Positions 13,467 through 26,800 of a stretch of 64,000 nucleotides of DNA are shown in pieces. The stretch is from Phallusia mammillata. Its lineage: Eukaryota; Chordata; Ascidiacea; Phlebobranchia; Ascidiidae. Where the stretch lies: contig QLIY01000392.1 of the NCBI GenBank assembly GCA_003260075.1, forward strand, positions 62,001 to 126,000, given 5' to 3'. Within the stretch, counting starts at the first letter, position 1, and every line of letters starts with the position of its first letter. The notes below the pieces were generated by a model. That model was not told where the DNA came from, ran no database searches, and was given only the letters and a program-made list of their open reading frames with translations. Position numbers and translations under genes: made by a program.

Positions 13467-16400
13467 ATGAAAAAAGTGGAAACTAGAGAAAAATTGGCAC
13501 TGGCGGTGACAAGCATAGAAGGTCATGTTTCCATGAAAAGAAAAGTCCCGAAGGAAGTGCTGGACGAAGAGAGCTACACTGAGGTATAATTAGTACCGTT
13601 CTTTTTCAATTCAATTTTTCCAATTCAAACATCCTGTATAAAACTAAACCTATTTATCAGATAGAGATTTGTTGACTATTGCAAATAAAACTGTTTACTA
13701 GAATGTAGAAAAGATCATTGTTCGAGATTTCTTTCCTGACCATGAACACCTGAAAGACCAAAAGGAATATCTGGATGCAGAGGAAAGAAAAGATTTTGAG
13801 AAAATGAGACAAATAGCCTTGAAATATGCAGCTGTCCAAAGGGGAAGCACTCCTGCATCATTTATAGGTTTGTTGTTGTTTTTAATTATTAGCTCATATT
13901 TTGCCAGTCAAATGCCTCGTTATAAAAAATGTAAACACCATCTTTCTAAACTAAAACCAATATACTTAGGAACACTATACACGGACTTGAAAAGTAATTT
14001 GATCATAAACATTACTGCCAGAGTACTGGTGTATATAGAATACATCGTTCAGACGTTTCGACAATCTCTGTTGTATTGCAGGCTGGTTTTTTGACAAATC
14101 TCTGTTGTATTGCAGGCTGGTTGTTATATAATATCATTCCAAGTTCTCCTTTACAGAAAACTGTCACATATATTATATTATTATGTGAACCTTGTGAATC
14201 TATATGCAGTTTGTTTTCTAGGCAACACACCTCTTCCCTCACCTGCTACTTTTGAAACACCTTTGGCTGGGGACAAGCGGTCCTCCTCTTCTACCAAACG
14301 AAATAAAGAACAAGTTAATGCTGAACCAGCTGATAGTTTTACTGGGTAAGTGTGTCCTTTTTACTGTTTTTCAAATGAATCCAAAACGAAAAAAAAGATA
14401 CCGCTATTTTAGAGATCATGAAAGCTCATCAGTTTCAGCATCTGACAAACCTGCTGAAAAGAAGGACAATGAAGTTGGATTGGACAAATTTTTGTCTAAA
14501 TATACGAGCGAAGACAATGAGTCTTTTGAGGGCATTATGGAAAAGTATAAACATAGTTTTTGTACTTTTTATAAAAAATGACTGTTTTGTTTATCTCAGA
14601 GCTGAGCAGGCAAGGCGTGAGAAGCATAGTTGGTTGTATGAAGCTGAAAAAAATCATGCTGTTGTTAGCGAAAAAATATTGCAACTTGAAGGAAGCTCCT
14701 CTGAGACTCTTGCAATTACTGATGTACCTGATAAGGTCAGCAATGCGCAATCATTGATAAAGATATAAATAACTGATGTGTGTATTTTGTGGTACAAAAG
14801 TATGTTTGGTTAATCAGGTGGGGCATTTCCCACCAAAGAATTTCTTGTCACCTGAAAATCAGAATTCATAGTCTAGGGCAGGGGTCCGCAAATACTTTTT
14901 GGTGCGACCCTAAAAAAATTGCTCTAAATTCTCGCGACCCAAGCATCTGGTTTTGATCTGTACTTGGTTTTAATATAAAATAGTGCAGAAAGCGCATGAC
15001 TGCTTGTACAGGTGCGCTTAACTTGTTACATTGTTACAAAACTTGTTACTTTGTTGTATGCAACAGTTACGTTGTCTTATGTAACAATGCTACAATAATT
15101 AGGAGGTCGAAAAAAGTTAATTTCATTAATACTATAGATCATAGGCGTAGAGTTTTAAAAAATACCGGGGGTGCGACTTTTGATAATTGACGCCGATGCC
15201 TATGCCATGTGCAGTATTTGTACGGGTATAGGACCAAATACCACCTTTTACGTGCTTTAGCCTGTAGTTTCTATAAAATTAATTTGCAAATAGTCACTTG
15301 ACACAATTTGTTTGTGTTCGATTGGAACGTTTGCTGTGCGTCTGATAAGTCTGATGGAACGAAAGGACGATTTGCCGAATCAGCAATTTTTTAACGATTA
15401 AGTTACGGCGGAAAAGAAAAGTAAAAGCAATTCACGTTTTAAATATACTGACTATGTATTACTGACGCCTAAACTTAGGTTACCTTGGATCAAGTTTAGA
15501 CCGTTGCAGTGCTTTGCAAACGGACATTAAACACGCTTAGGAATCAATTTATTTTTAACTATTTCCCAGTTATTTGTTATTGCCACAAATAACACTAAAA
15601 CATTAGTCTCTATGTCATGTTTATGTTGCATTAAAATGCCCGTTTATTGCGAAACAATTACAATTGTTACGTTTCGACCGACGTCTGTTGGCATGAGTGC
15701 GGGCGCATTTGTTTAGCTGGAAACACGTTCTAAAACCGACGTAACTTGAAAAAGGATGCGATTTTGACGTTATACAAAGGTCAAGGCCGGGGGTGCGCGN
15801 GCACCCCCGCACCCCCGTACTCTACGCCAGTGCTATAGATGCGATGCTTATATTCATGGGAAATTTAAAATATTTCGCGACCCAGACTGGAAGGTCTTGC
15901 GACCCAAATTTGGGTCGCGACCCACTATTTGCGGACCCCTGGTCTAGGGCAAGGGTTGGCAACCTTTTTAGCGACACATGCCAATTTACTTGTTATTTCC
16001 ATGTGGCAAAGGTAATTTTTTTGAGTAATAGTGGTTTATACCAGCTGATATCAATAATAGCAGAAGGCAGACAAATTCGTGCATATAGGCTGGATTACAA
16101 GACTATTGAAACATAAACAACTGAAAACAGTTAAAATTAATACTTCAATATAAACATGCAAATCGTTTGGCGGGCCATATAAACGACCCTGAGTGCTAAC
16201 CCTGGCATGTGTTCAAGGGATTTCCAATCCCTGGTCTAGGGACAGATTTATGCTTTCCATTTACGAAAATTGGACATGGCATTGATAAACAATAAATAAA
16301 TTCCGTGTGTGATAGTCATATTGATGATGGTGTGTTGTATATTTTTTGTCTTTGCACAGAAACATTGGACTTGATGAATTGTATTTGTTCTTTTTAAACT

Positions 16401-17916
16401 CATCTTAATATTGTTTTGCAGAATGGTGATTCACTTGGTGGGGAAGGTAAAACAAAACCTATTCACATGTGGAAATACACCAACAAAAATGCCCTAATGT
16501 ATTATCCTGAAGGTAGTATGATTATGTCATGCTTAATAGGATCAATACACTAATAAAAAATATTTTTCTTGTAGGAATTGACAATCCCAATGATACTGCC
16601 ATTTTCAAAAAGCCAAGAGTTATTGAACACAAAAATACTAGATTTGCTAATGATCCTTTCAAAAATTCCAATTGTCATGCAAAGATAGCCCTCGCAGCTT
16701 CCGAAAGCAAACTTTTATCAGGAGAGAAAGTGGGTCATGATGGAAAATCCCTTATACCTCAGGAATCTCCAAGGGTTGCAGGATTTGGCTTTGTGGCTAC
16801 ACCATCACCTATGCCAGGTAATTGATGTGTAAAAAATCATTTTATGTGGTACGAACATGGATTAAAACTCATTAACTTTAATATCCTGAACTAGATAAAA
16901 GTTTGTTTATTTACTAGTGCTAATTTGGGTATTTTTATGTTTAGGAGTAAATGAGTCTCCTCTTATGACATGGGGTGAAATTGAAAGCACCCCAGCAAGA
17001 GCTGATGGTAACTTTACACCTGGTCCATCATTCCGATTTCCTGAAGATAGTGAAAGGGATAAATTAACTTACAAGATGGTTGATCAACATACGAAAAAAA
17101 AACGGTACACCATACATGTATATACTAACTAGTCATTTTTCAACAACCTGCGTATAACTTTTTGTCCTTTCCAACGTAAACACAGCAACAAATACTGAAT
17201 TTGTTTTTGTCAAAAAACTCTGAAAAAAATGTACAAAATAAATCCAAACACATTAGAGATAACCTAAGGGGTTTTGAAATGTTATGATTACTAAGTAAGG
17301 TTAAATGTTTTATAACCTAACGAGTGGTGTTTTCAAATCGACATTTACAAGAAAATTGATAAAAAATACTATTTCAAGGGCAAAGAAGGATGCTGCCTTG
17401 AAGCAAATGAAAGCCAGTGTTCTTGGTACACCAAAAACAGGATCAATCATGAGTGCAGAGCGTTTAAATACTCTTTCACCTGCAGCCAGAAGATTGGTTA
17501 ACAAAAAATTCAACCTTGGTGTGTTTTGATTGTTAGCTGTTGTTAGTATATTTGGAGGTATGTTTCATCTAACTTACTTTCATATTTTAGGCAGTGACAG
17601 GGCACTTAAGGCAAGTTATACACCAACTCCTTCTCAACGAAGAACAAGAGGAAGTGAAACTCCAATTGCCAAGACTCCAACTCCGAATTCCAGGAAAACA
17701 CCCAAGGTAGTGTTTGTCACTTGTAAGTTTGCTATTAAATGTTTTAAGATTCAATTTTGGTTGGGGCTAGTCACTTTAAAATGTGGAAAATAAAAGTGCA
17801 CAATGTTTTAATCTGTATGTAAATGTTTTTAGAATCCTACCCCTGGCAGAAGCATTACTGACAACCTACTTAACATCCCAAGCAAAACGAGACAAGCAGC
17901 CTCCGATTTTTTCTAA
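13467..17916 (+). CDS. ESS2: ESS2 splicing factor homologue (DGCR14)
   Basis: Nuclear protein associated with the spliceosomal C complex in animals. Eleven exons (13467-13583, 13702-13867, 14222-14345, 14413-14544, 14600-14735, 16422-16512, 16575-16817, 16945-17104, 17379-17518, 17591-17706, 17833-17916) give about 502 aa against about 476 in human. Family hallmarks in order are VLDEESYTE, VRDFFPDHEHLKDQKEYLD, PATFETPL, LDKFLSKYTSEDNESFEGIM, REKHSWLYEAE, NALMYYPEG, ANDPFK, GFVATPSPMPG, SPLMTWGEIESTP and SPAARRLV. The tail is rich in TP dipeptides (phospho-sites) and ends KTRQAASDFF. All introns are GT-AG and phases close. The start is the first ATG of the conserved frame. Intron 5 (1.7 kb) holds a cluster of hAT elements. 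The gene is convergent with DRC10, stop codons about 440 bp apart. Confidence 0.95.
14879..15941. mobile_element. Non-autonomous hAT element (outer, interrupted)
   Basis: Perfect terminal inverted repeats CAGGGGTCCGCAAATA and TATTTGCGGACCCCTG, flanked by the 8-bp direct repeat GTCTAGGG at 14871-14878 and 15942-15949. TIR style and 8-bp target duplication are diagnostic of hAT. Subterminal GCGACCC repeats occur on both sides. There is no transposase frame. About 700 bp belong to a second element inserted inside it, so the original element was near 360 bp. Confidence 0.85.
15140..15832. mobile_element. Non-autonomous hAT element nested in the outer element
   Basis: Inverted ends CATAGGCGTAGAG and CTCTACGCCAGTG (two mismatches) are flanked by an 8-bp direct repeat CTATAGAT at 15132-15139 and 15833-15840. 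Subterminal CGGGGGTGCG and its complement follow the ends. It is inserted in the middle of the CAGGGGTCC element, so it is the younger of the two. One ambiguous base (N) lies at 15800 in a G/C-rich hairpin-like stretch. Confidence 0.8.
15950..16233. mobile_element. Non-autonomous hAT element abutting the outer element
   Basis: A 284-bp element with imperfect inverted ends CAAGGGTTGGCAACC and GGGATTTCCAATCCCTG. It shares the left GTCTAGGG (15942-15949) with its neighbour and has a further copy at 16234-16241. Three GTCTAGGG copies therefore bracket two side-by-side elements, meaning two hAT insertions used the same 8-bp target. Confidence 0.8.
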
Positions 17917-18355
17917 ATCAATCTGTGAAAAGTCCCTTAAGTGGGTGATTCTATTATAAGTTATGTCAGATAAGTTCCAAGGAAAAGAAGGAGCAAAGTG
18001 AAAAAGAATGATGAGTAGCGAAATTGAAGCTTTATAGGCGAACATTGTTTTAACTGAGTGTGTGGGAAATAATTTTCACCTACTCATGTTTGTTGTCTAC
18101 AAAATGCAGAAATGTTCATTAAATTGGAGCTACAGTGTTTGTGCAATAGTACAAAAGCTGTGCAAATGAACCAGATGTCTGTCTTTGTAATTCCAAATTC
18201 CATAGACATACAGCAACTACCAATATACCCTTATGTTGCGGAAAATCAAATTGTGCAACATTGACACAAACAAAAGACAGAAGAAAAAGTTAAAAGCACA
18301 GTAAGTCAAAAAAATGTATTTCACAGGAAAACAATAATATACAAGAAATTGCAGT
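17917..18355. other. Convergent 3' ends of ESS2 and DRC10
   Basis: Only untranslated sequence of the two convergent genes is expected here. I see no additional coding potential or repeat. Confidence 0.5.
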
Positions 18356-20474
18356 TCACTTTTTCTTCTTTCCTTTACCCTTTCCACCCTTTTTGGCCTT
18401 GGACTTGAGAGCTTTGCGAACTTTGTAGGCACGGAAAAATGCTTGCACAGTTATGGCAGCCTGGAAATATTTAAGTAACAAAACCACAAAAAAATAAAAG
18501 TGTATCTGTTTCAGCGATATTACCTTGATCATGAGAGCCAACTCAAGTTCTCTGGCTTCTTTTTCCTCCTGAGCAATTCTTCGTTCCTCCATTATTTTGT
18601 TGTATTCTTCCTCCAACACTTGGAATTTCTCTTCAAGCTCACTTAAAAAAATAAAAAAATTGTTACAAAAGTGTTCTGCAAATACAAGTAGTCTCTTGTG
18701 AGAGATGTCATTTGCTACCAGTTGTAAATACCTTAGTTGCTTCTTTTCTTTTGTATACACTTCATCAATCTGTTCATACTCATCTTGCTTCTCTCCCATG
18801 TCTTGATCATACTTGGTGATCCAGTTATCAACCTCAGTTTCGATCTTGTACTTCCTCTAAAACAGAAAATAGTGTTTTCTGATAGTGACCAATTCTCTAA
18901 AAACTTTAGTTAAACTGTACACAAAATGTCACTTCTGAAAAACTTGCATGTCTCACCACACAACATCTTAAGCACTATTACATCTGTCACCTTTCGAAGT
19001 GCTTGTTCCACTTCCCGATTTTCTTGCAACATTCTGTTCAACTGATCTTGAAGCTGTTCCATTTCGGTTAGGAGTTTCGATTGTTTCCCATCACTACTAC
19101 GACTGTCAGCAGCCTAAAACAAAACAACAATTTTGTTTGCGTTCCACAAACACATGTTTAAATTGTACCCTTAATTTATTCATTTTAAATGTTTCCTGGG
19201 ATGAACAAATGTATTATAAAAGTAATGCATTTTAAGTTTGAATAGTTTACCTGTTGTTTGTCAGCTTCAGTTTTTGTTCTCCTCACATGTTCTTCAGAGA
19301 ATTGCTCAATTTGATGTAAATCATTTTTTAACCTGCGGATAGTTTCATTTCGCTTGCTTAACTCTTGTTCCTTGTCCTGAAAACAACTGACAAGTTAGTA
19401 AAGATTGCACAACTGTATGCTATTTTGTACACATTTTTACATCAATGGCAGCATCCAATTGTGTTTGAAGCTTGTCAATAATTGTTTCATTGCTCTTTTC
19501 ACGTTCAGAAACTTGTAACAAGTATTTCGAGCGATCAGTTTCTTCTACTGGTGTGGTTAAAAGTCGTTCAAACATAATTGCTCGAAGTTCTAAAAGAAAA
19601 AAAACGCACATTCACCGCAATTATTCCAGGTTCCAATACCTAACATGTATTCCCAAGCTATTTTCAGCCCCAAAATGACAATACTAGTATCAATGAAATT
19701 GAAGCAACAAACTATAATGAAAGGGTGCTGAAGAAAGTTTAACCATTCAAACTGTACCTATAAGATTTGTAATGAGTTTTGCCGTGTTTGCTAGTGGTGC
19801 ATAGCCTTTTTTAAGATGTTGTGAATATTCCCCACGGATGGCTGTAGAAATTGTTGGATTTTGTGAAAATAGGCGCATGATGTTCTTGCATGACTCATTA
19901 ATCTGGTTATGCAGAGATGCAGTTTTGTCATCCTGGAGCTCTATGCTTTCCTCGAGCATATGACATAGGGTTCTGTAACGTGTAAACAAAAAAGAGATAT
20001 TTAGTAGTGTAAATTGCAAAGAACCTATCGCTTGATTTAGATTACAAACAGTCACTGATTCTGGTATTTACCATTGTTTTATTAATACCTGTGGGATTTA
20101 ATAGCAGTTGTCAACTCAACACCAAGGGCAAGACTGTATTTTTCTAAGACTTCTTCCTTTGGTATAAGAATGTACAACAGTGCAGCACAAAGTTCGTGTC
20201 TTCTGATACAATCATCCAAACATTCTATAATACGTTGAGTTTCAACCGTTGCCAACTTTTTACGAGTTGGCTCTAAAATTCGTAAGGCTGCAGAAACCCC
20301 CTAAACAAGAGCAGTATAGATTAGATTTTGCACTGCAGTCCCAAAACACAAAGATATTCTTACCTGTTGACTGTTGCCACTGTCAACTCGCCCTGTGTTC
20401 CCTAATTTTTTGTGACCAAATGGTGAAATGTTTTCACCAATAGCCTCTAATTTTGGGTACAGAACATCTGTCAT
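18356..20474 (-). CDS. DRC10: Dynein regulatory complex subunit 10 (IQCD)
   Basis: Axonemal protein of the nexin-dynein regulatory complex, which coordinates dynein arms in motile cilia. Nine exons, complement(20364-20474, 20089-20300, 19758-19972, 19441-19589, 19251-19376, 18991-19113, 18732-18856, 18524-18641, 18356-18460), encode 427 aa, near human IQCD. Diagnostic segments are MFERLLTTPVEETDRSKYL, YKIETEVDNWITKYDQDMGE and QDEYEQIDEVYTKEKKQ, followed by long coiled coil, one IQ-type helix (AAITVQAFFRAYKVRKAL, possible calmodulin site) and a terminal Lys/Gly tail GGKGKGKKKK, which is also typical of the family. All introns are GT-AG with matching phases. The start MTDVLYPKLEAIGEN is the first ATG of the frame. 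It is divergent from the CCDC175-like gene, start codons 426 bp apart. Confidence 0.93.
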
Positions 20475-20899
20475 TTTGACTGAACTTGATCCCAGTTTCT
20501 CTCAGTTGACGGGAAATGAATTTTGTCCCAGCTTAACTTGGTTGCTGCGAGAGAAGTTGTGTAAATTTCCGTTGCACTACAAATTAATTGCAAAAAATGT
20601 AATAATTGTTGTTACATTTTAAACAAAAATTAAATACAATTACTTTGAAATCAACAAATTAGTTTATTTTGAGCCTTTAATACATAAAACAATAAATTTC
20701 AGTGCAAAAGTTGACTAAAATTTTTTGACTCCGCTGTCTTGTGTTTATGGGGTCAAGATTTCCTTGGAAACGCTTTGTTTTGTTTAGCGCCATCAAGTGG
20801 ATTATTTCGTGTGACCTGTCAACTTTTGTACGTTTTTGGAAAGTAATTCGACTTATTTGCAGTAGCACTAAATGCATGTAGCAGCGGAGCGTTATAGCA
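20475..20899. promoter_or_regulatory. Shared divergent promoter region of DRC10 and CCDC175-like gene
   Basis: A 425-bp interval separates the two start codons of oppositely transcribed genes, so both promoters and 5' leaders must lie here. I did not see a clear TATA box or a certain RFX-type X-box by eye. The assignment rests on geometry alone. Confidence 0.55.
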
Positions 20900-23800
20900 A
20901 TGCAAAGCACAGAAGAAGACCTGGCCGAGGATGGGGAAAATATTTCATCGAAGGTGACAGCAATAAATCCCCAAACAGTCAACGCAACGATTCACCGCGT
21001 GCAAGAACTTGGTAACAAAAAAATTTGAAGTAATCTTTAGCAAAACTAATTTTTTTATAAATACTAAAAATGTCCTGCATAAATGGTGTTTACCCCTTAA
21101 CTGATCAGTGTTCTGTGCTAGCTTTACAAGTGTCTGAGCAAGATGGAAAAATGCGTGAAAGTCATCTGGAGGACTTTTATTCTATTGCCCAAAGTCTTTC
21201 TGATTTGGTAGGATATTGTTTCATAAAGTGTTTACATTTTTGTCGATCTTTGTGTGTGCCATTTCACAGGAGGCAAATCGTAAAGATTTACGAGACCAAC
21301 TAGAAGCAGAAACCATAGAGTCAAGCAAAAAGCGATATGCTATGCAAATCTTACCCGACAAATACAGAAAAGAAATGGAAGGTGTGCCTTGTTGTTTGCA
21401 ATATTGTAGTCTGAAACTTCAATGTGACAAAATAATCTAGATGCCGTATTGGCTGCTCGACTTGCTAATGAGAATGACATGAAATCTATGCAAAAGAAAT
21501 TAGGAATAGCTCAAGAGGAAACAGAAAGACTTGGCAAAAAACACAAGGAACTAGCACAAGAAAATGCTAGATTACATCCAGAATGTAATCTGGTTCGAAG
21601 AGAGCATGATGAGATCATTGCACAGCTAAACCAAAGGATGTCTGACAAGGCAAAGTAAGTTGATGTGAATAATACAAGCAAATATTTTGCATTTAAAGTT
21701 GCATAAGTCTTAGCATATTCAAACTTAAGTGTTCAAACTTAAGTTGATTTAAAATTTCAGCAAGCAGATCATCTTGAATGAAACAAGGGATGCTTTGCGG
21801 GATGTGAAACATCAGACCAAAGAAATTGACATTGGTCATGAAAATCTTGCAGAAGACATGGAAGTTGAGAGAAGGGAAGCAGCTGAGTTGCTAACTGACC
21901 TAAAATCTCAAGTGGTACATGTTTTTATAATATTTTTTCATTATTTCGTTACTTGGCATTATTATTACCCTTACTTGGCAGAAAACACTTTTTGTATGAA
22001 TGAACATATTAAGTCCACTCCTGTTTTTAATGATTTATTGTTTCTTCTAGGTTTTAAATATACATTGTTAGTCACATAAATTGGATCTTTGTTTTGATTT
22101 AGAGTGAGACTGAAGTAGCAATTGTCCAACAAAAGGAAAAAAATGCTGAAGAGAAAAGGTAAAAATATTTGAATAATGGATTTATAATCAGTGAGTATCA
22201 AATGTTTATTTTTGTTTTAGGGTAACAGATAAAGTTTTGGAAAAGATAATGGAAATGGGTGTGAAAATTGATGAGAAACAAAAGGTTTGTCACATGGTGT
22301 TTGAATACCATAACAACAAATTGTTTATGAATTGAGCGGTTTGTAAAGACACCATTCAATTTGTAAATGGTATTTTTTGTTTTAGAATTTGAGACGTGTA
22401 GAAAACTCTCATGCACGCCTTGAAATGCAATCACTTCAGCTTTCTGACAAAATACAAAGAGAGCGAATCTCCAACCAAGAAATATTTCATGAAAAGTAAA
22501 TCTTTACATTTTAAATCATAAATATCTGCATGGTTTATCACTATGAAATAATTTTCTAATTTTCTTTTAAATATAATTTCTTTTAAAAATCAGCAACATC
22601 AATGTACCCAACAAAAGTGTGATAGTTTTTCACATAAATTTTTATTGATTGCATAAGCATTTTTGCCAGTTTGAGAATAATTTTAGTAGCATAAAAATTG
22701 CAGTATTCGTCTACAGTCTCAATGTTTTCCTTATGTATTGTGAGGTGTAAAAAATAATAATTTATTTTCATTTTACAGGGAAACTTTGCAGGCTGCAAAG
22801 GATAAACGCCAGGCAGAGTATGATTCCAAGGTTGAAGAACTCCAGAAAAAAATGAGAGCTGTAATTATCAACAGACACTTCACAAATATTTTGCTTTGTC
22901 AGCTGTGTGATGATGTATTTTTGTTGATACCAGGTCATGGAACAAATAGAGGAAGCAAAAACTGAAAACTTATCAATTGCAGAAGATAAGAAAAAAGTTG
23001 CAGTTCTGAGCGACTTGGCCAGAAAGCGAAGAAGCAAAGCATCAGCCCAAGCCAAAGAAGCTGCTATTAGGTTAGATTGGGTTGCTGGGTATATATTGAC
23101 ACACTATCATACATTGTTATCTGATACATACCAGAGTTGAAAACCTCAAAAAGGACACCAATAGAATGATTGAAGCAGTGGCAGAGTTTAACCAAAGCAA
23201 TACAACATATCGGGAGAAACTAGAAATACTTGAAGAAAACCACCAGTAAGTTTTCTATATCACAAGTACAAGTGTGTAAAAAGTTTGGTCACTCAGAAAA
23301 TGCGCTTGATCTTTAAACTCTTGTAGAGTAAAGGAAAATTGGCGCAAAATGTTAAACATTTTCGAATTTGCATGAAATTGAATAGTTGTGAGTGATGTTG
23401 AAGCCCAACATCCCTAAATTGTTCAAATCAATATTGAAATTCAGAAGTTATTGAAGTTTGTTTTCAAAAAATATTTTGTGCTCTTCTGTTATGTTAAAAA
23501 TTTGAGAAACACAACTTAAAATATATGGTAATAAAATTTTTACTTTGCAACAAGCATACTATAAACACAATTGGAAAATGATTAAAATAGTATGCTAATA
23601 CAATTTCAAAACATAATATGGTGACATAATAACAATTAATAAAAATATAAGCCCTTTTGTGTTTTAGAGCTACTGTGACCACATACAATGCACAGATTGA
23701 TGATTACAAATCTACTTTAAGTGAGGAAAGACAAGAAAGGTATTATTTACTTTACACAAAAAAATCTTTTTTTCTGGAACTATTTGGATATAATTTGAAT

Positions 23801-26800
23801 TAAATCATGATCCGGTTTATTCAGAATTAAGGTGCAGGAGTTAAGAGACGAATCTGAAAAAGTCTTAGAAACGTTTCGATCTGATCAACTTAAGTTTATG
23901 AATGACATGACAAAGTCTATTGAAAGTGCAAGGCAAAAACACTCTGAGCTTTCAGATCAGGTATGCATTTTCTGATTCTAATGCTTATCACTGATAACTT
24001 ATCAGTCTATCTGTGTACAAATTTATTTGGTTGCACTAGGACTAACCAATCACATTTTGTTTTGGTCGTTTAATAACTTCACGTGTATGACGGCTAGCAT
24101 AAGTTTTGTAACAGTGGGAGCGCATATACGACAGATAAAACAGGTTTGCACTTTTGATTCATATCATTGTAACAAACATATGCCTATTTATAATGGTTAC
24201 AGAGTTTGTGGTTCAACCGCGAAACAGCAAAGAACAAACGCGCAGCTCAGACGCTGGAAGTGCGATTGGAGGTTGCACAAAGCAGTTTCCGAACAATGAA
24301 GGAATCATTACAGATGGATATTGAGCGGTTAAATAGTAGCATTCAACTGCTTACGGACGACAACGTTAGAAAGGACCGTTACTTGAAGGGTAAGGTTTTA
24401 CATTTTTATCCGCATTGGTTTACAACCATGTTTATAATATCACATTAAAACTTAAAATTTCTTAGTTCAATTGTTGCTGTTACTTACAATGATGTGTACA
24501 TCTTAATTTCTTGCAGAGAAAGCACCACAGGTGGCAGATCTGAGCGTAGAATTCGATGAGAGAAGTAAGGAATATAATTTGCTGAAAAACGAGGTTGTAG
24601 CTGTGCGAAATCGTGAAAAAAGCGTCAATGATCAAATTACACGTGTTAAAATGCAAATCGACAAACTGGTGAAACCTATGGTAAGTTCCATCATTTATTA
24701 ACATATTCTGGTTAAAACACCTTTATTCAAGAAAAAACACCTTTTGGGGCTGGCACAGCAAACGCAATCTATTCTCTGTAGTTTTTTTTTTCTATGTCTA
24801 AACTGCGGAAGAGTATACGTTGTTGGATCAAACACTAGGATTTTCATGTCTTTAGAGCATGTATATTTATTTGTTAAACAGGAGAAACTCAAGTCAACTC
24901 TGGAGGAAAAACGACAGTATGGCATGTGTCAGTTAACCGATCATGCAAACGAAAGAAAAGATTTGGAAAAAGAAATTTACACGATCGCTATGACGCTGGA
25001 AAATGTTGTCCACGAAGACGAAAAATTTGCAGAGGTAGAACATGTATTTAATTGTGTGCACTGTATTAGAATATGAATTAAAATATAAAGAAACACTTAA
25101 ACGTCACTTAAAACGGTTTATTTACAAACAAAATACGCACAACGCCCCCCCCCCTATTTAATTGTGTGCACTGTATTAGAATATGAATTAAAATATAAAG
25201 AAGCACTTAAACGTCACTTAAAACGGTTTATTTACGAACAAAATGCGCACAACATTTCAGTACGTGCTTTAGGTTGAATCAAATATTTAAATATGTTTTG
25301 GTAGGAGTGCAGCATGATAGAAAGTGACATTGATATGTTGAAGTTGGACACGAAATCAAACACGACACGCCAATATGTGTTGTATGATGAGCTTGCTAAG
25401 TTGCAGAAACTTTTTGCTGGTGAATGGGAGGTTTGCATCGGGATGGAGAAAGCTTCTGCCGATCAAGTGAGATTTTGCAATGCAGGAAACATTAATGCTT
25501 CTGTTTATTTTCTGTATATTTGATTCTGTTTCATTCATCTTAGGAAAAAAACACTTTAGACGTCTTTTAACTGTTTAGGTTATCGAAAGCATCTGTTTCG
25601 TGTATTTTATTTTGTTAGATGCTTATCCAGTCCTTTTATTGGTGTAAAAAAAAATTAAAGTGTTTGTTAAAGTATGAAAGCATTCTTTGGAGGTCCGGAA
25701 AACCTGTGAAAATCTATGCTTGAAAAGCAGTTAAGTGCAGATAAATGAAAATTGATTGAAATGAAACGTCCTTAAGCCAAAGAATCTTAGTGTTTTTTTT
25801 TTCGAAAAACACAGCTATGTCATACCATTAAATGTACGCACACAGTCCTGCTCCTTCTCGGAATAATATGTAATGTAATTTTTATTTCGCACTTCTTTGG
25901 AGATGTGGTGGACGGTTGTTTTGTTTAACTTAACAAACATAACCTAATGTTAGCTGTAGAGTTGTTAGCTGCAAATACTTTTGCTGATGTAGACATACCC
26001 GCATACCACACTTTGTTAACTACGGTTCAAACTAATTCACAGGACAGAGAAGTCCTTGCGGGAATCGCTCATCTTCAGGAACAGACCCGTGACAGAGCTC
26101 GGGTTTTAAATGGAATTGCAAGCAACCTGAAAAACGAATTGGAATCTTTAACTGGCTTTGTGGAAAACGTTTCAAGCAGGAGACCAAAGGGTTGGTGGAA
26201 GAGTTTACTTCAATGTTTAAACACCCATGCGTGGTTATCATTACGGGAAAGCATATTGGTAAAGGGTAGTGATACGACGATTCCAGATTTGAAGCAAGTA
26301 CCGATTCCGAGTACTTAAATATAGTGTGGTACTTAGTTGTATATCATTAGCTAATTTTATCCGCCGCGGTCGGGGTACATATATGCAGACACACACATGC
26401 AGAAGCATGTAGAAAAATGTGATATCCACACGTTAGCGAAACCCCCCCCCCCTAGTTGTATATCATTAGCTAATTTATCCGCCGCGGTCGGGGTACATAT
26501 ATGCAGACACACACACGCAGAAGCATGTAGAAAAATGTGATATCCACACGTTAGCGAAAAAAAAGATAGCCTGCATAACCTGTTGGAACTTTTTACCGAT
26601 TTGTGCTGTCCGAAGCAAATACTGGCAAAAAGTTGCCCATATTCTTATAGTGTATCGAACGTTGGTATCGACAAACAGTGTTTTTTTAAGGTGTTTTGGC
26701 CCCCCCCCCCCAAAACTACTTAGCGGTCACCCAAACCAAACCTTAAAAAAAACCTGTCGACAAATGAGGCGATACCGAATACGTTCGAGTATCGACACCA

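Noticed and set aside
14879-16233. Active transposon with transposase
   Set aside because: No transposase frame is present in any of the intronic hAT-like elements; all are non-autonomous.
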